Positions 20,749 to 32,193 of a stretch of 64,000 nucleotides of DNA are shown here, piece by piece. The notes under the pieces were generated by a model. The model made no database searches, was not told the origin of the DNA, and saw only the letters and a program-made list of their open reading frames with translations. Made by a program: the position numbers and the translations under genes. Location of the stretch: the NCBI GenBank assembly GCA_963575745.1, contig CAUYUJ010011492.1, forward strand, positions 142,501 through 206,500, written 5' to 3'. Source of the DNA: Prorocentrum cordatum (taxonomy: Eukaryota; Sar; Dinophyceae; Prorocentrales; Prorocentraceae). Within the stretch, counting starts at the first letter, position 1, and each line of letters opens with the position of its first letter.

Positions 20749-20900
20749 GGGGAGACAGCAATGACATAAACATAAGAATTCAGATGTCCGTGCAGATTCC
20801 TCGCATCGGCGCTGGAGCCCCCTGGCGGCGCCTCCGGCGCCGATCCGAGAAATCCGCGCGTACCTCCGAGTTCTTATGTTTGTGTCATTGCTAGCTCCCC
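20749..20900. mobile_element. Family J foldback element, copy 2
   Basis: GGGGAGACAGCAATGACATA at the left is mirrored by GTGTCATTGCTAGCTCCCC at the right, with CGCGCGGA-type arms around a GGCGGCGCCTCCGGCGCC centre. Confidence 0.75.
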
Positions 20901-22237
20901 TAATTTAAACCGCGCTCTCTGGTCACAGCAACTGCCCCTGGGCAAGCCGTCGGGAGCCTTGAGACATGGGGGTCCATGCAAACGCGGGTCAGTCAGAGAG
21001 CGCGGGACCTTGCAGCAACCTGCAGAGCCAGAGGTGCACTGACCGGGGCTTGCGTACAGGATCTTGCAAGATTTTGCAAGGCCCGACTGACCCGGGTTTG
21101 GATGGATCAGGGCCAGCAGATCCCCGAAGTCAGGCTTTGGGCCATCCACCTCATGAGGGCCGGGCTGCCAGTACCAGAGCCTCCTTCCTCCGGCCATGAT
21201 TATATCAGGCCTGCGTTTGGATGCCACCCACGCAGGCCAGCGCCGGTTCCCATCTCCTTCTGTCCACATGTAAGGGTGCCATCCCCCTCTGTGGCCCTGC
21301 CGAGCTCGGCTTTCTCACTCATGCCCCGGCGGCTGCGGCTGACCGCAGGAAGACCCACGAGAGGTCAGTGCTGCAGCGAGCCCTCGTCGAGCAGGCCGCT
21401 TTTTTCGGGGGCGTCCCCGCCCCCGATTCCGGCCGTCACTCGGCGGGGCGCGGGCGGCTCTTCGCGAGCGCAGCGCGACGGTGCGCTGTTCCTGGACGGG
21501 CAGGAGAGGGATGGATCAAGATTCGGGAGAGGGAGAGGTTTGAGCTCGCGTTGCGCGCCTTCTGTCGCTGCCCGCATCGTCGCCCCGGCCAGGGCCGACT
21601 CTTGGCGGTCAGATGCAGACGCTTTTTTTTGTGTTGTAATATCTTATGCGAACGCGGGCACCGATGGATCGTTGGCACTTCAGCGTACACGCTGATTCGC
21701 CTGTCCGCGCGCTCATTGCGCACATCATGGCGTATCACAATCGCGCCATCCTTTCCAATGGTCCTGCATTGAGATAGATGCCATGGTCTGACGGTGTGAT
21801 GTGTGTTGGTCGTTGGTCGGTGGGGAGAACGTTACCAATGTGCAGATGATTGGTGCCTGTGATCAAGCGTGTGGCTTTTATAGAATTGACCGGTGCGCAG
21901 TCTATTCGCGAAATTGCTGAGGTCCACTTCGAGGTGCCACTGCAGGCCCGTGACCATCCCGCCGCCTTTTGGCTGCAGCGTTGGCCCGTCGGGCTAACGC
22001 TGCAAAGCTCTCCCACCCCTGGGGCTCCAAGGCTGGCCCTCCCAACTGGGGGGGCTTCCGACGAGTGAGGCCGTTGCAGTCCCATTCTGCTCCCCCTCGC
22101 CCTCCCCTTGGCATCGCTCGGATGTGTGCATCTTGTTCTTGGCGAGGAGCATCGAGAAGCATCCTGGGCCATCTGGCAACAGAAAGCACGCACGAACCCG
22201 AAACATGCACGGGGAGTGGACGTCCGAGCGATGTCAA
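20901..22237. other. No recognised gene
   Basis: GC-rich, non-repetitive sequence with overlapping short frames on both strands, none with a motif I recognise. Confidence 0.35.
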
Positions 22238-22238
22238 G

Positions 22239-22390
22239 TCGTAAGTCGGGGATGTCCCTCTGCAGGAGGAATATTCAAGAATAGTTGTCTGGGGACGATT
22301 TTTCGTGCCTTTTCTTTGACTCGTTTCGAATATTTGACTTTGCTTAGTTTTCTCTTCTGGAATCCGCCTGTAGGAGGACATGCCCGACCT
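22239..22390. mobile_element. Family A element, near-complete
   Basis: GTAAGTCGGGGATGTCCCTC at the left gives a GT donor-like start. TAGGAGGACATGCCCGACCT followed by CAG lies at the right. A clean target duplication is not visible. Confidence 0.75.
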
Positions 22391-22766
22391 CAGGCGAGCC
22401 CCGTCCTGGTCGGCGGGCGGCATTATTGCATGTCGCAGAAATTATGCGCCCGGACCGAGACCGAGACCAGGACTGTCCGCCGTCGCGGCCTCGGGGCGGC
22501 AATGTTTGGAATGCCGAATAGAGCCAAACCTCACCGAGAACAAGACCAGGACTTTTACTGCAGTGGCCAGCAGTGCTGGCGCTGCCCGGCGCCCCCCCTT
22601 GGGTCGGGCACACCCGCGCGGCTGCTGCTGCCTTCGCGCCTGCAGCCCCTGCCACGCGGAGGTTTCGGCGGTTCTCCCTGCGCATGCCGACCTCAGGAGC
22701 GCCAGAGGTGTTGGGCGCGAGTGAAGGTCGAAGAAAAAGTCGGTGGTAGAGAGAACCCCCACCAGG

Positions 22767-22901
22767 CCAGCCACATCTGGGGGAGCTGTGGTCCTTACCC
22801 CCCTGGGGGACCCATCGAATTCGACACCCCTCTCGAGAGATCGTCGATGCGATGGGTTCCCCCAGGGGGGTAAGGACCACAGCTCCCCCAGATGTGGCTG
22901 G
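22767..22901. repeat. Family L foldback, copy 1
   Basis: Arms of about 50 bp (CCAGCCACATCTGGGGGAGC / GCTCCCCCAGATGTGGCTGG) around a short loop. The second copy is at 28683-28813. Confidence 0.8.
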
Positions 22902-22904
22902 TCG

Positions 22905-22990
22905 GCCCACCCTGACACGGTTATCAGTGCATTGTCCGTTCTCGGTTCTCGGGAGGGCGCTGCGACCGTTGGTCATTTTCCAGGCTTGCA
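22905..22990. mobile_element. Family M segment, copy 1
   Basis: CCTGACACGG...GTCCGTTCTCGGTTCTCGGGAGGG is related to 28820-28905, 46460-46625 and 47915-48060. The shared block is CGGTTC.CGAGAGGGCGTCGC in the latter two. Boundaries are not defined. Confidence 0.45.
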
Positions 22991-23316
22991 CCCGCCAGGT
23001 ATGAGGGTCGGAGATGCAAGGGGTGGCGGGCCCTCAAGATGCACGTGTTGGAAACGCAGGCCCGCGTGCGCGCCTTCGGCGCGAGGCCCACACATCGGGC
23101 AATGAAGCTCAGCTGTCTTATTTCCTGGCGCGTGTCAGCCGTGATGGTATGCCTCGGTGGCGAGTGCGCGTGCCTCGCGTATATATGACCCCGTGCATGG
23201 AGCGTACAACCGAACCATTTTACGATTCGGGCGTCATGGCGGCGCCAGGTTTGGGCCCGAGGTCGTTTTCACTAAACCACGTTTTGCTAAAGGTGGTTTT
23301 GTCCATCCCCGAACAA

Positions 23317-24785
23317 TTGTTTGATCCGCGGGTCGAAAACGCACCTCTTCCGGTCGAAACTAAGCGGGCCGCGCACAGCTTTAATTGACAGAGGGGGGAG
23401 GGCAGAAGGAGGGGCCTCACGTCAAGGCCAAGAGAGGGCAAAGCCCCGGAATCAGGCGGCGCCGAAGACGATATGCTTGCAAAGGAACGCCTTGTACAGG
23501 AACCCGGTGGCGAAGTATCGGAATAAGCAAAATGCTGTAATGGTGGTGCCGTCAGCGGCGCGTCATGTACACCAGCCTCAAGTGGCCGCGGGAGACGATG
23601 CACCACGTATCCAGGGCGACGCCAGGGAGGGTGAGGAGCACCGATGGGCCGGAGTGCAATGTTGTGCCACCGAACAGGATGCAGGAAATGCCCAGGCCGT
23701 GGTTGTCCAAGGTGCCACGTACACAGGGTAAGGAAACCACAGTCTGAGGCGCGGCAGTCAGGTCATGCCAGGACCGTGCCGCCTATATCGACCGACGGGG
23801 TTCCGGTGTGCTGCAGGGAGGACGCCTGCCCTGGAATGGCGAGCGCGTGGGATTGGGCCGAAGCCGTGCACGCTGCGCTGCCGTAGTCCGTGGTGCCCAG
23901 GGCCGGGCCAGGGCCGCGCTGCGCCCAGGACCGCGGGGCCGCCGAGGCGGCAAGGTTCGAGCAAGCGCCAGGCACCGGGCCGAAACCGCGATGTGCCGGG
24001 CACTGCCGCCATGGGAGGGGGGTAGCGAGCGGGGAGGGGAAAGCGGGCAGGGAGGAGAGGGGCTGGCCAGGCGGGCCAGCCACCGCCAGGGCAGCCCCGC
24101 GCCAGCAGCCGGGCGCAGTGCCAGCGTTGGAGGCAGGGAGATCCTGCGGAAATCAAGGGGGACTAACCGTCCCATATCCAGGTAAACGAGGAGGGAGGGA
24201 CGGCACGTTGCCGAAGGCGTCGACCAGGCCGTACTCGAAGAAAAACGCCATGATACGTGCCAGGGCCAGGAGGGGCGGTTCGGGCGAGGTGTCCGAGGTC
24301 AAGGGGATTGTTCGAAGCACTGCTGTGCGTCAGCGCTTGGGCACTGTATCCCTTGTCAGTGTCCGCTCGGAACGCGTAGCGGGCCGTCCCCCGCGCCCGT
24401 AGTGATTGGCCGTATCCAGGTTCAGCCGGATTCCTGATGCATGGCGCTTTCGCAATCCCAGTCGATATCGCAGTTGGTGCGGGATCAGGAGGGACTGACC
24501 GTCCCATTATCAGGTGTGCATGGGGAGGGGGGAGACAAGGTCGGGCGCTGCGAACGGTGACAAACTGGTCGCACCCGGAGTACAGCGCCAAGAGGCCTGC
24601 CAGGGACAGGAGGGGCGGTTGGCGCGGCACCCTGGGCGGCGGCGTCAGGGGGGAGCGCAGGGCACGTCAGCGCCTGGGGCGCTTCCCGGCCCAGTTGTCG
24701 GTGTACCCAGAGCTGCGTGTTTGGCCATATCCGCGCCCCTCGCCTTTGGCCACCTCCCCCTTCCGCTTTGTCCATCCCCGAACAA
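23317..24785. mobile_element. 1,469-bp insertion in duplication unit 1
   Basis: Absent from unit 2 and bracketed by an exact 19-bp direct repeat, TTTGTCCATCCCCGAACAA, at 23298-23316 and 24767-24785. No poly(A) tail or terminal inverted repeat is obvious. It carries minus-strand coding-like pieces. It may be an insertion with a long target duplication or a deletion in unit 2 between short repeats. Confidence 0.6.
23440..24620 (-). pseudogene. Minus-strand membrane-protein-like exon remnants
   Basis: Three separated minus-strand pieces look protein-like: about 24515-24610 (PPLLSLAGLLALYSGCDQF), about 24185-24290 (PPLLALARIMAFFFEYGLVD) and 23440-23740 (NHGLGISCILFGGTTLHSG, then after a frameshift ITAFCLFRYFATGFLYKAFL). 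The first two share the PPLL.LA start, so one may be a duplicate. The hydrophobic runs suggest membrane segments. The frameshift and missing joins suggest decay. The family is not recognised. Confidence 0.3.
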
Positions 24786-24799
24786 AAACATACATAATC

Positions 24800-24975
24800 A
24801 ACGGCATAAACATTAGTTGGTGGCGTTCCACGCGGATTTTTTGGATCGGCGGTTGGCTCCCCTGGCGGTGCTTCCGGCGCCGCCCACGGCGTGCTGCGCG
24901 CGCCAGGGAGGCGGGTCCAGCGCAGATCCAGGAAATCCACGCGGAGCGCTACAAAGTTTTGTTCATGGCAGTTTT
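24800..24975. mobile_element. Family J element, copy 3
   Basis: GGCATAAACATTAG...CGCGGATTTTTTGGATCGGC at the left is answered by GATCCAGGAAATCCACGCGG and TTTTGTTCATGGCAG at the right. It aligns with copy 5 in unit 2. Confidence 0.65.
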
Positions 24976-25149
24976 TTCGTCTTCCTGAATGGTGGGGCGA
25001 TAAATGTGGTCAGATGAGGAAAAGGTAACCGCATCCCCCGGATAATCATTATATCCCCAGCATACTTGGTCGGGGAAGGGGGACGGCAAGGCCGAGTTTG
25101 ATTATCGCGGTGCGAGGTTGCGAATCGAAGTGTTGTTTGTTTCTTTTGT

Positions 25150-25790
25150 GTTGAGTAGCAAAGGTTCCGAAGGATTCTTGTTGATTGCCATTAGGAGTCC
25201 TATGGATTGCCCCAAGACATCCGTAAGGAATCCTATGGCTTCCCAAAGGAGCCCGACGATATCCTAAGCAATCCAATAGATTTATTTGGGAATCCGATGG
25301 GTGGCCTATAGGTATTCTAAGGACGGCGGTGGATGTCTTCATCGATCTCCCAATAAATCCCATATATTAATTAAGGCGCAGGAAGGATTGCCTAGATAAT
25401 CTTCTTGATCCTCCTTGTTGCGCTCCCGCCCGAATTTGTACTCCCAAGTAAGAAACCGAAGGTCCCGAATCGAAATTGTTGTTGGAATGTTTACCCTGGG
25501 GTTCCTCGTTCACCTCCGCCTCTCCAATGGATTGCTTACGGAATATTATAGACTTCCTGTGGCAGCCCATGCAGTTCCGAAGGACACCTAAATATGTTCT
25601 AAGGAGCCCGATAGATGTCCAATGGGACCCCATGGATTCCCCAAGGGATCCTGTGGATGTCCCAAACAATCTAATGAAATCCTAAAGCATCCTAAGGATC
25701 CCCGAAGGAACCCGATGGATCCCCGAAAGGAATTCCTATGGATTTGCTCTGGACTCTTATGAACATCCAGGGTCATTTTGATCACCATCA
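25150..25790. repeat. Degenerate 25-30-bp repeats
   Basis: Irregular motifs such as CCCAAGGGATCCTGTGGATG and CCGAAGGA.CCCGATGGAT. Duplicated at 29620-30220 in unit 2. No coding. Confidence 0.6.
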
Positions 25791-25821
25791 TCGTCATCAT
25801 CTTCATCATTCTGCTGAGATT

Positions 25822-26429
25822 GCGAAGGCCTTACGGCCGGTGCCGCCGACCCTGAATGGCGACGACGACGACGACGACGATGAGCGCTCTTGAGGGCCTC
25901 GTGGGGGTAGTTTGTGGGCCTCTTGGGAAGCTCTTAGGGGCCGCTTGGAAGCCTCGTGGGGGCCTCTTGGGGCTTCCTGGGGGTCTCTTGGAGGGGGCCT
26001 GGGACGTCTTGGAGGCTTCTTGGACGGTCTTGGGGCTATCTTGGGCGTTTTCGGCCGATCTTTGGGCGACTCGGGGCCCCCTTGGGCCGTCTCGGGGGCC
26101 ATGTTGGGCATTCGGACCTCATTTGGAGTGTTTTCGAGGTTTCGAGGCCGCCCGAGGAAAAACGAATCTGCCCCCCACCCCCCCCAGGACCCCCCCCGGG
26201 ACCCCCCCCTCCACCCCCCCTGGGACCCCCCCCGGGACCCCCCCCCCTGGGGAAGGGATCGAAGGGAAGGGGCTTCCCTTCGACTCGATTACGACACTGC
26301 TCGATTTTTCTCTCGCTCACGAGCTTGAGAAGGAAGCTGCAGGGAAAGGGGACGACGGAGGCGACGACCGACGGAGACGACGACTCGAACAGCCAAGCCC
26401 CTCGCACACGCCGACAGGGTCGGCGGATT
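25822..26429. mobile_element. Family K insertion, 608 bp
   Basis: Absent at the same position in unit 2. Flanked by GATT on both sides (25818-25821 and 26426-26429). Near the left end is GCCGCCGACCCTG and near the right end CGCCGACAGGGTCGGCGG, itself a hairpin. The interior holds CCTCTTGGGG-type repeats, a CCCCCC-rich segment and GAAGGGAAGGGGCTTCCCTT. A related right end is at 33575-33600. Confidence 0.7.
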
Positions 26430-26487
26430 TCCGTGAAAACGTGTACAATCTTCTCTGGGCCCCGAACTTCATTACCCCCTGAAGATT

Positions 26488-26638
26488 ACCCATACCGGTG
26501 CCCTCCGCCCGTTGTCCCTTTTTTGGGCCTCTTGGGAGGCCCTAGCCACCACCGCTGGTGTCGCCTCGAAATCTTGGTCAGGACGCACCCATGGAAGGTC
26601 CAGGGAGTAGCGGTATCGGTACCTTTTGGTTCCCCCAT
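26488..26638. mobile_element. Family C element, copy 2
   Basis: CATACCGGTGCCCTCCG at the left and GTAGCGGTATCGGTACCTT at the right, as in PPR intron 3. Copy 3 is the duplicate at 30363-30512. Confidence 0.65.
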
Positions 26639-26883
26639 GGGGGGCAGCGAGGGTTGCGGAAAAGAAACCTTATAGGGCACCCAAAGGGACCCTTGGCCAG
26701 GAGGGAGCTTCTAGGGCCCGAGAAGGGCACGTTTTTTCCCCGCCCCCATTCATCTCCATCCCAATTCTTCGCGCTCAAGACGCGTGCCGACCCCAAGGGC
26801 GCCGGAAGCGGCGCAGCCAGGAGGCAGAGGAGTACGAGCTTCTGTCTGCAGTGGGAACATCCTGGGAGGGTTGGGGCGGTTTT

Positions 26884-27367
26884 CGGGGCGCCTTGGCTTC
26901 CCCGCAGGCTTGAATTTTGCACAAGGGGGTCATCTCGCAGCCTCTGCCGTAAGCGTTGCAGGTCAGGCTGGGGCACCAACGAGTGGCACTCCGCGCCGGA
27001 AGCTGTCCGCGCCGCGTGCCTCGGGTGCTTCCTTGTCCACGCGCGCGAGCGTGCTTTTGCGGACAGCGCCCACACAGAACGCGGAGGTATAGTAGCGGCA
27101 ATCCGGTGGTGTTTTTTTCAAGTGTCGGGGCGCCTTGGCTTCCCCGCAGGCTTGAATTTGGCACAAGGGGGTCATCTCGCAGCCTCTGCCGTAAGCGTTG
27201 CAGGTCAGGCTGGGGCACCAACGAGTGGCACTCCGCGCCGGAAGCTGTCCGCGCCGCGTGCCTCGGGTGCTTCCTTGTCCACGCGCGCGAGCGTGCTTTT
27301 GCGGACAGCGCCCGCACAGAACGCGGAGGTATAGTAGCGGCAATCCGGTGGTGTTGTTTTCAAGTGT
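26884..27367. repeat. 242-bp tandem duplication
   Basis: Two nearly identical 242-bp copies starting TCGGGGCGCCTTGGCTTCCC meet at about 27125. Unit 2 has only one copy (30760-31000), so this arose after the segmental duplication or was lost from unit 2. Confidence 0.85.
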
Positions 27368-27429
27368 CTGCGCGTTGCAGTGCGCACAATTAGCTCAAAA
27401 CAGGGTCGATTGCGGCAGCGAGCAGGGAT

Positions 27430-27665
27430 CAAGCAGTGGCGGAGCGTCCTGGCTTGCCTATAGCCCCACCACGGATGTTCTAAGAACCTTTTTTTTGTGG
27501 TTTGCACGAAATGTTTCTGAAACATTTCTGGTCGAGGTTGCCTTGTTTTCATACATCGGGTTTATGTCCTGAGAGCCTTGTTTGTGCTATTCGGATCTGT
27601 TTGGGCTCTAAGAAGATGTCGTGGTAGGTCTACAGGAATGCCGGGACGGTCGGCCCCTGCTCAAG
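27430..27665. mobile_element. Family I element, copy 2
   Basis: TCAAGCAGTGGCGGAGCGTC at the left is mirrored by GGACGGTCGGCCCCTGCTCA at the right. AGGGA flanks both ends. Confidence 0.7.
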
Positions 27666-27860
27666 AGGGAGGGGCCCCCCACCCATGGGATGCACACAAG
27701 AGCGAGCCCGTGACGGGTAGCCCGCTCGGCCGTCTCTCTTTCTGACACGGGTGCCGCCCCCGGCAGGATCACGCCCGGCCCGCGACAGAGCGCCCTCGCG
27801 CGTGCCATGACCACTGCGTCCGTGCGGAGTGGATTCATGAGCCGCGCATGTGTCGAAGGA

Positions 27861-28055
27861 GACAAAAACGCCATAGAACATAAGCCTTTGGCGCTCCGCG
27901 CGGATTTCTTGGATCTGCGCTGGGCCCCCCCTAGCGGCGCCTCGGGCGCCGCTCCGGGCGCCAGAGGCGCGACAGGGAGGGGGGTCCAGCGCAGACATAA
28001 GAAATCCGCGCGGAGCGTCAAAATTTTATGTTTGTGTCGTTTTTTGTTCGTCGAA
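27861..28055. mobile_element. Family J element, copy 4
   Basis: Foldback arms around GCGCTCCGCGCGGATTTCTT and AAGAAATCCGCGCGGAGCG. Duplicate of copy 6. Confidence 0.7.
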
Positions 28056-29239
28056 TGTGGGAGAGCTTATGTTATTCGGCGGCGAGCCGTGGGGGGAGTG
28101 AGAAGCGGCGGGCCTTCGTAGAAAGCTCGGAAGTCCCCCGGCCTTGTGGGATGTCTTCCAAGCCTTCCCGGAAGACACAGAAAACCTATCAGAAGGCGCG
28201 AGGGCTTCTGAGAAGTCTCGCCGCCTTCTGAGCAGGCCTTCGCCTTGTCACTTCCCCCCCTCGCTCGCCGCCGAGGAGTGGATTCATGCTTCGTGCACGC
28301 GAGGGAGCTTCTGTTATGCTCGTGCGCAGCCGGCACGTGCCTAAGTTTCAAGAGTTTGGCGCCTGCTCTCGTGCCCCCCGCAGGAGCGGCACGGCGGCAT
28401 GCTGTTGACCCGCATACGTGCCTGCGCAGGTCATCTCGGTGGGTGCCCTTGTCTGTCGATTCCTCATCTCCTGCCCATCCCTCTGATCGCGACGCCGTCT
28501 TCACGAGAGGATCGCTCGAAAAATCTGTGAGGGCCTGGCAAGTGTGTTCGCCCGTCCTGAGTCCCTGCCACGCGGAGGCTTCGGCGGTTCTCCCTGCGCA
28601 TGCCGACCCCAGGAGCGCCAGAGGTGTTGGGCGCGAGTGAAGGTCGAAGAAAAAGTCGGTGGTAGAGAGAACCCCCACCAGGCCAGCCACAACTGGGGGA
28701 GCTGGTCCTTACCCCCCTGGGGGACCCATCGAATTCGACACCACTCAAGAGATCGTCGATGCGATGGGTTCCCCCAGGGGGGTAAGGACCACAGCTCCCC
28801 CAGATGTGGCTGGTCGGCCCACCCTGACACGGTCATCAGTGCATTGTCCGTTCTCGGTTCTCGGGAGTGCGCCGCGACCGTCGGCCATTTTCCAAGCTCG
28901 CGCCCGCCAGGTATGAGGGTCGGAGATGCAAGGGGTGGCGGGCCCTCAAGATACACGTGTTGGAAACGCAGGCCCGCGTGCGCGCCTTCGGCGCGAGGCC
29001 CAAAAATCGGGCAATGAAGCTCAGCTGTCTTATTTCCTGGCGCGTTTCAGCCGTAATGGCATGCCTCGGAGGCGAGTGCGCGTGCCTCGCGTGTATATGA
29101 TCCCGCGCATGGAGGCCCAACATCGAACCATTTTACTCTTCGGGAGTCATGGCGGCGCCAGGTTTGGGCCCGAGGTCGTTTTCACCAAACCACGTTTTGC
29201 TAAAGGTGGTTCTGTCCATCCCCGAACAAACACATGCAG

Positions 29240-29425
29240 AAAAAACTGCATAAACATTAGCTGTTGGCGTTCCACGCGGATTTCTTGGATCGGCGCTTGG
29301 CTCCCCTGGCGGTGCCTCCGGCGCCGCCCGAGGCGTGCTGCGCGCGACAGGGAGGCGGGTCCGGCGCAGATCCAGGAAATCCGCGCGGAGCGCTACAAGG
29401 TTTTGTTCATGGCAGTTTTTTTCGT
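29240..29425. mobile_element. Family J element, copy 5
   Basis: GCATAAACATTAGCTGTTGG to GGTTTTGTTCATGGCAG, foldback arms as in copy 3. Confidence 0.65.
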
Positions 29426-30362
29426 CTTTCAGAATGGTGGGGTGATAAATGGGGTCAGATGAGGAAAAGGTAACCGCATCCCCCGGATAACCATTTATAT
29501 CCCCAGCACATTTGGTCGGGGAAGGGGGTGGCAAGGCCAAGCTCGATAATCGCGGAGCGAGGTTGCGAACCGAAGTGACGCTTGTTTTTCTTGTGTTGAG
29601 TAGCAGAGATTCCGAAGGATTCCCACTGATTGCCTTAGGAATCTTATGGATGCCCCAAGACATCCGAAGGATTTCCCAAGGATAGCATGGATCCCCTAAG
29701 GAACCCGATGGTTTTCCAAAGGAACCCGACGATACCCTAAGCAATCCAATGGATTTACTAGGGATTCCGATAGATTTCTTATAGGTATTCTAAGGACGGC
29801 GGTGGATGTCTTCACCGATCTCCCAAGAAATCCCATATATGTATTAAGGAGCAGGAAGGATTTCCTAAGGAATCTTCTTGATCCTCCTTTTTTGCGCTCC
29901 CGCCCGAATTTTTACTCCCAAATAAGAAGCCGAAGGTCCCGAATCGAGACTGCTTACCCTGGGGGTCCTCGTTTACTTCCGTCTCCTCCAATGGACCGCC
30001 TACGGAATATTATAGACTTCCTATGGCAGCCCATGCAGTTCCGAAGGACACCTAAATTTGTTTTAAGGAGCCCGATAGATGTCCAATGGGACCCCATGGA
30101 TTTCCCAAGGGATCCTGTGGATGTCCCAAACAATCCAATGAAATCCTAAAGCATCCTAAGGATCCCCGAAGGAACCCGATGGATCCCCGAAAGGAATTCC
30201 TATGGATTTGCTCTGGACTCTTATGAACATCCAGGGTCATTTTGATCACCATCATCGTCATCATCTTCATCATTCTGCTGAGATTTCCGTGAAAACGTGT
30301 ACAATCTTCTCTGGGCCCCGAACTTCATTACCCCCCGAAGAATTCATATCAGGAGCACATGT

Positions 30363-30512
30363 TTACCGATACCGGTGCCCTCCGCCCGATGTCCCTTTTT
30401 TGGGCCTCTTGGGAGGCCCTAGCCACCACCGCTGGTGTCGCCTCGAAATCTTGGTCAGGACGCACCCATGGAAGGTCCAGGGAGTAGCGGTATCGGTACC
30501 TTTTGGTTCCCC
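30363..30512. mobile_element. Family C element, copy 3
   Basis: Duplicate of copy 2: GATACCGGTGCCCTCCGCCC to AGCGGTATCGGTACCTTT. Confidence 0.65.
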
Positions 30513-31066
30513 CATGGGGGGCAGCGAGGGTTGCGGAAAAGAAACCCTATAGGGCACCCAAAGGGACCCTTGGCCAGGAGGGAGCTTTTAGGGCCCGAGA
30601 AGGGCACGTTTTTTCCCCGCCCCCATTCATCTCCATCCCAATTCTTCGCGCTCAAGATGCGTGCCGACCCCAAGGGCGCCGGAAGCGGCGCAGCCAGGAG
30701 GCAGAGGAGTACGAGCTTTTGTCTGCAGTGGGAACATCCTGGGAGGGTTGGGGCGGTTTTCGGGGCGCCTTGGCTTCCCCGCAGGCTTGAATTTGGCACA
30801 AGGGGGTCATCTCGCAGCCTCTGCCGTAAGCGTTGCAGGTCAGGCTGGGGCACCAACGAGTGGCACTCCGCGCCGGAAGCTGTCCGCGCCGCGTGCCTCG
30901 GGTGCTTCCGTGTCCACGCGCGCGAGCGTGCTTTTGCGGACAGCGCCCACACAGAACGCGGAGGTATAGTAGCGGCAATCCGGTGGTGTTGTTTTCAAGT
31001 GTCTGCGCGTTGCAGTGCGCACGTTTAGCTCAAAACAGGGCCGATTGCGGCAGCGGGCAGGGATCA

Positions 31067-31300
31067 AGCAGTGGCGGAGCGTCCTGGCTTGCCTATAGCC
31101 CCACCACGGATGTTCTAAGAACCTTTTTTTGTGGTTTGCACGAAATGTTTCTGAAACATTTCTGGTCGAGGTTGCCTTGCTTTCATACATCGGATTTATG
31201 TCCTGAGAGCCTTGTTTGTGCTATTCGGATCTGTTTGGGCTCTAAGAAGATGTCGTGGTAGGTCTACAGGAATGCCGGGACGGTCGGCCCCTGCTCAAGA
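31067..31300. mobile_element. Family I element, copy 3
   Basis: Duplicate of copy 2 with the same inverted ends. Confidence 0.7.
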
Positions 31301-31495
31301 GGGAGGGGCCCCCCACCCATGGGATGCACACAAGAGCGAGCCCGTGACGGGTAGCCCGCTCGGCCGTCTCTCTTTCTGGCACGGGTGCCGCCCCCAGCAG
31401 GATCACGCCCGGCCCGCGACAGAGCGCCCTCGCGCGTGCCATGACCACTGCGTCCGTGCGGAGTGGATTCATGCGCCGCGCATGTGTCGAAGGAG

Positions 31496-31690
31496 ACAAA
31501 AACGCCATAGAACATAAGCCTTTGGCGCTCCGCGCGGATTTCTTGGATCTGCGCTGGGCCCCCCCTAGCGGCGCTTCGGGCGCCGCCCCGGGCGCCAGAG
31601 GCGCGCCAGGGAGGGGGGGTCCAGCGCAGACCTAAGAAATCCGCGCGGAGCGTCAACAGTTTATGTTTGTGTCGTTTTTTGTTCGTCGAA
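31496..31690. mobile_element. Family J element, copy 6
   Basis: Duplicate of copy 4. Confidence 0.7.
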
Positions 31691-32193
31691 TGTGGGAGAG
31701 CTTCTGTTATTCGGCGGCGAGCCGTGGGGGGAGTGAGAAGGGGCGGGCCTTCGTAGAAAGCTCGGAAGTCCCCTGGCCTTGTGGGATGTCTTCCAAGCCT
31801 TCCCGGAAGGCACAGAAAACCTATCAGAAGGCGCGAGGGCTTCTGAGAAGTCTCGCCGCCTTCTGAGCAGGCCTTCGCCTTGTCACTTCCCCCCCTCGCT
31901 CGCCGCCGAGGAGTGGATTCATGCTTCGTGCACGCGAGGGAGCTTCTGTTATGCTCGTGCGCAGCCGGCACGTGCCTAGTTTCAAGAGTTTGGCGCCTGC
32001 TCTCGTGCCCCCCGCAGGAGCGGCACGGCGGCATGCTGTTGACCCGCATACGTGCCTGCGCAGGTCATCTCGGAGGGTGCCCTTGTCTGTCGATTCCTCA
32101 TCTTCCCATCCTTCTGATCGCGACGCCGTCTTCACGAGAGGCTCGCTCGAAAAATCTGTGCGGGCCTGGCAAGTGTGTTCGCCCGCCCTGAGT

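Larger units (their letters stand above)
22647..28562. repeat. Tandem segmental duplication, unit 1
   Basis: Aligns from CCCTGCCACGCGGAGG to CGCCC.TCCTGAGT with 28563-32193, which follows it directly. It is longer than unit 2 because of three gains: 23317-24785, 25822-26429 and an extra 242-bp repeat at 26884-27367. Outside these the copies look about 95% alike by eye. No gene is supported. Confidence 0.85.
28563..32193. repeat. Tandem segmental duplication, unit 2
   Basis: Head-to-tail copy of unit 1 lacking its three gains. Contains copies of families L (28683-28813), M, J, C and I at corresponding positions. It ends at CGCCCTGAGT, after which similarity stops. Confidence 0.85.

Noticed and set aside
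31264-32049. 261-residue minus-strand frame in duplication unit 2
   Set aside because: It runs antisense through family J and I elements. The matching frame in unit 1 is broken.
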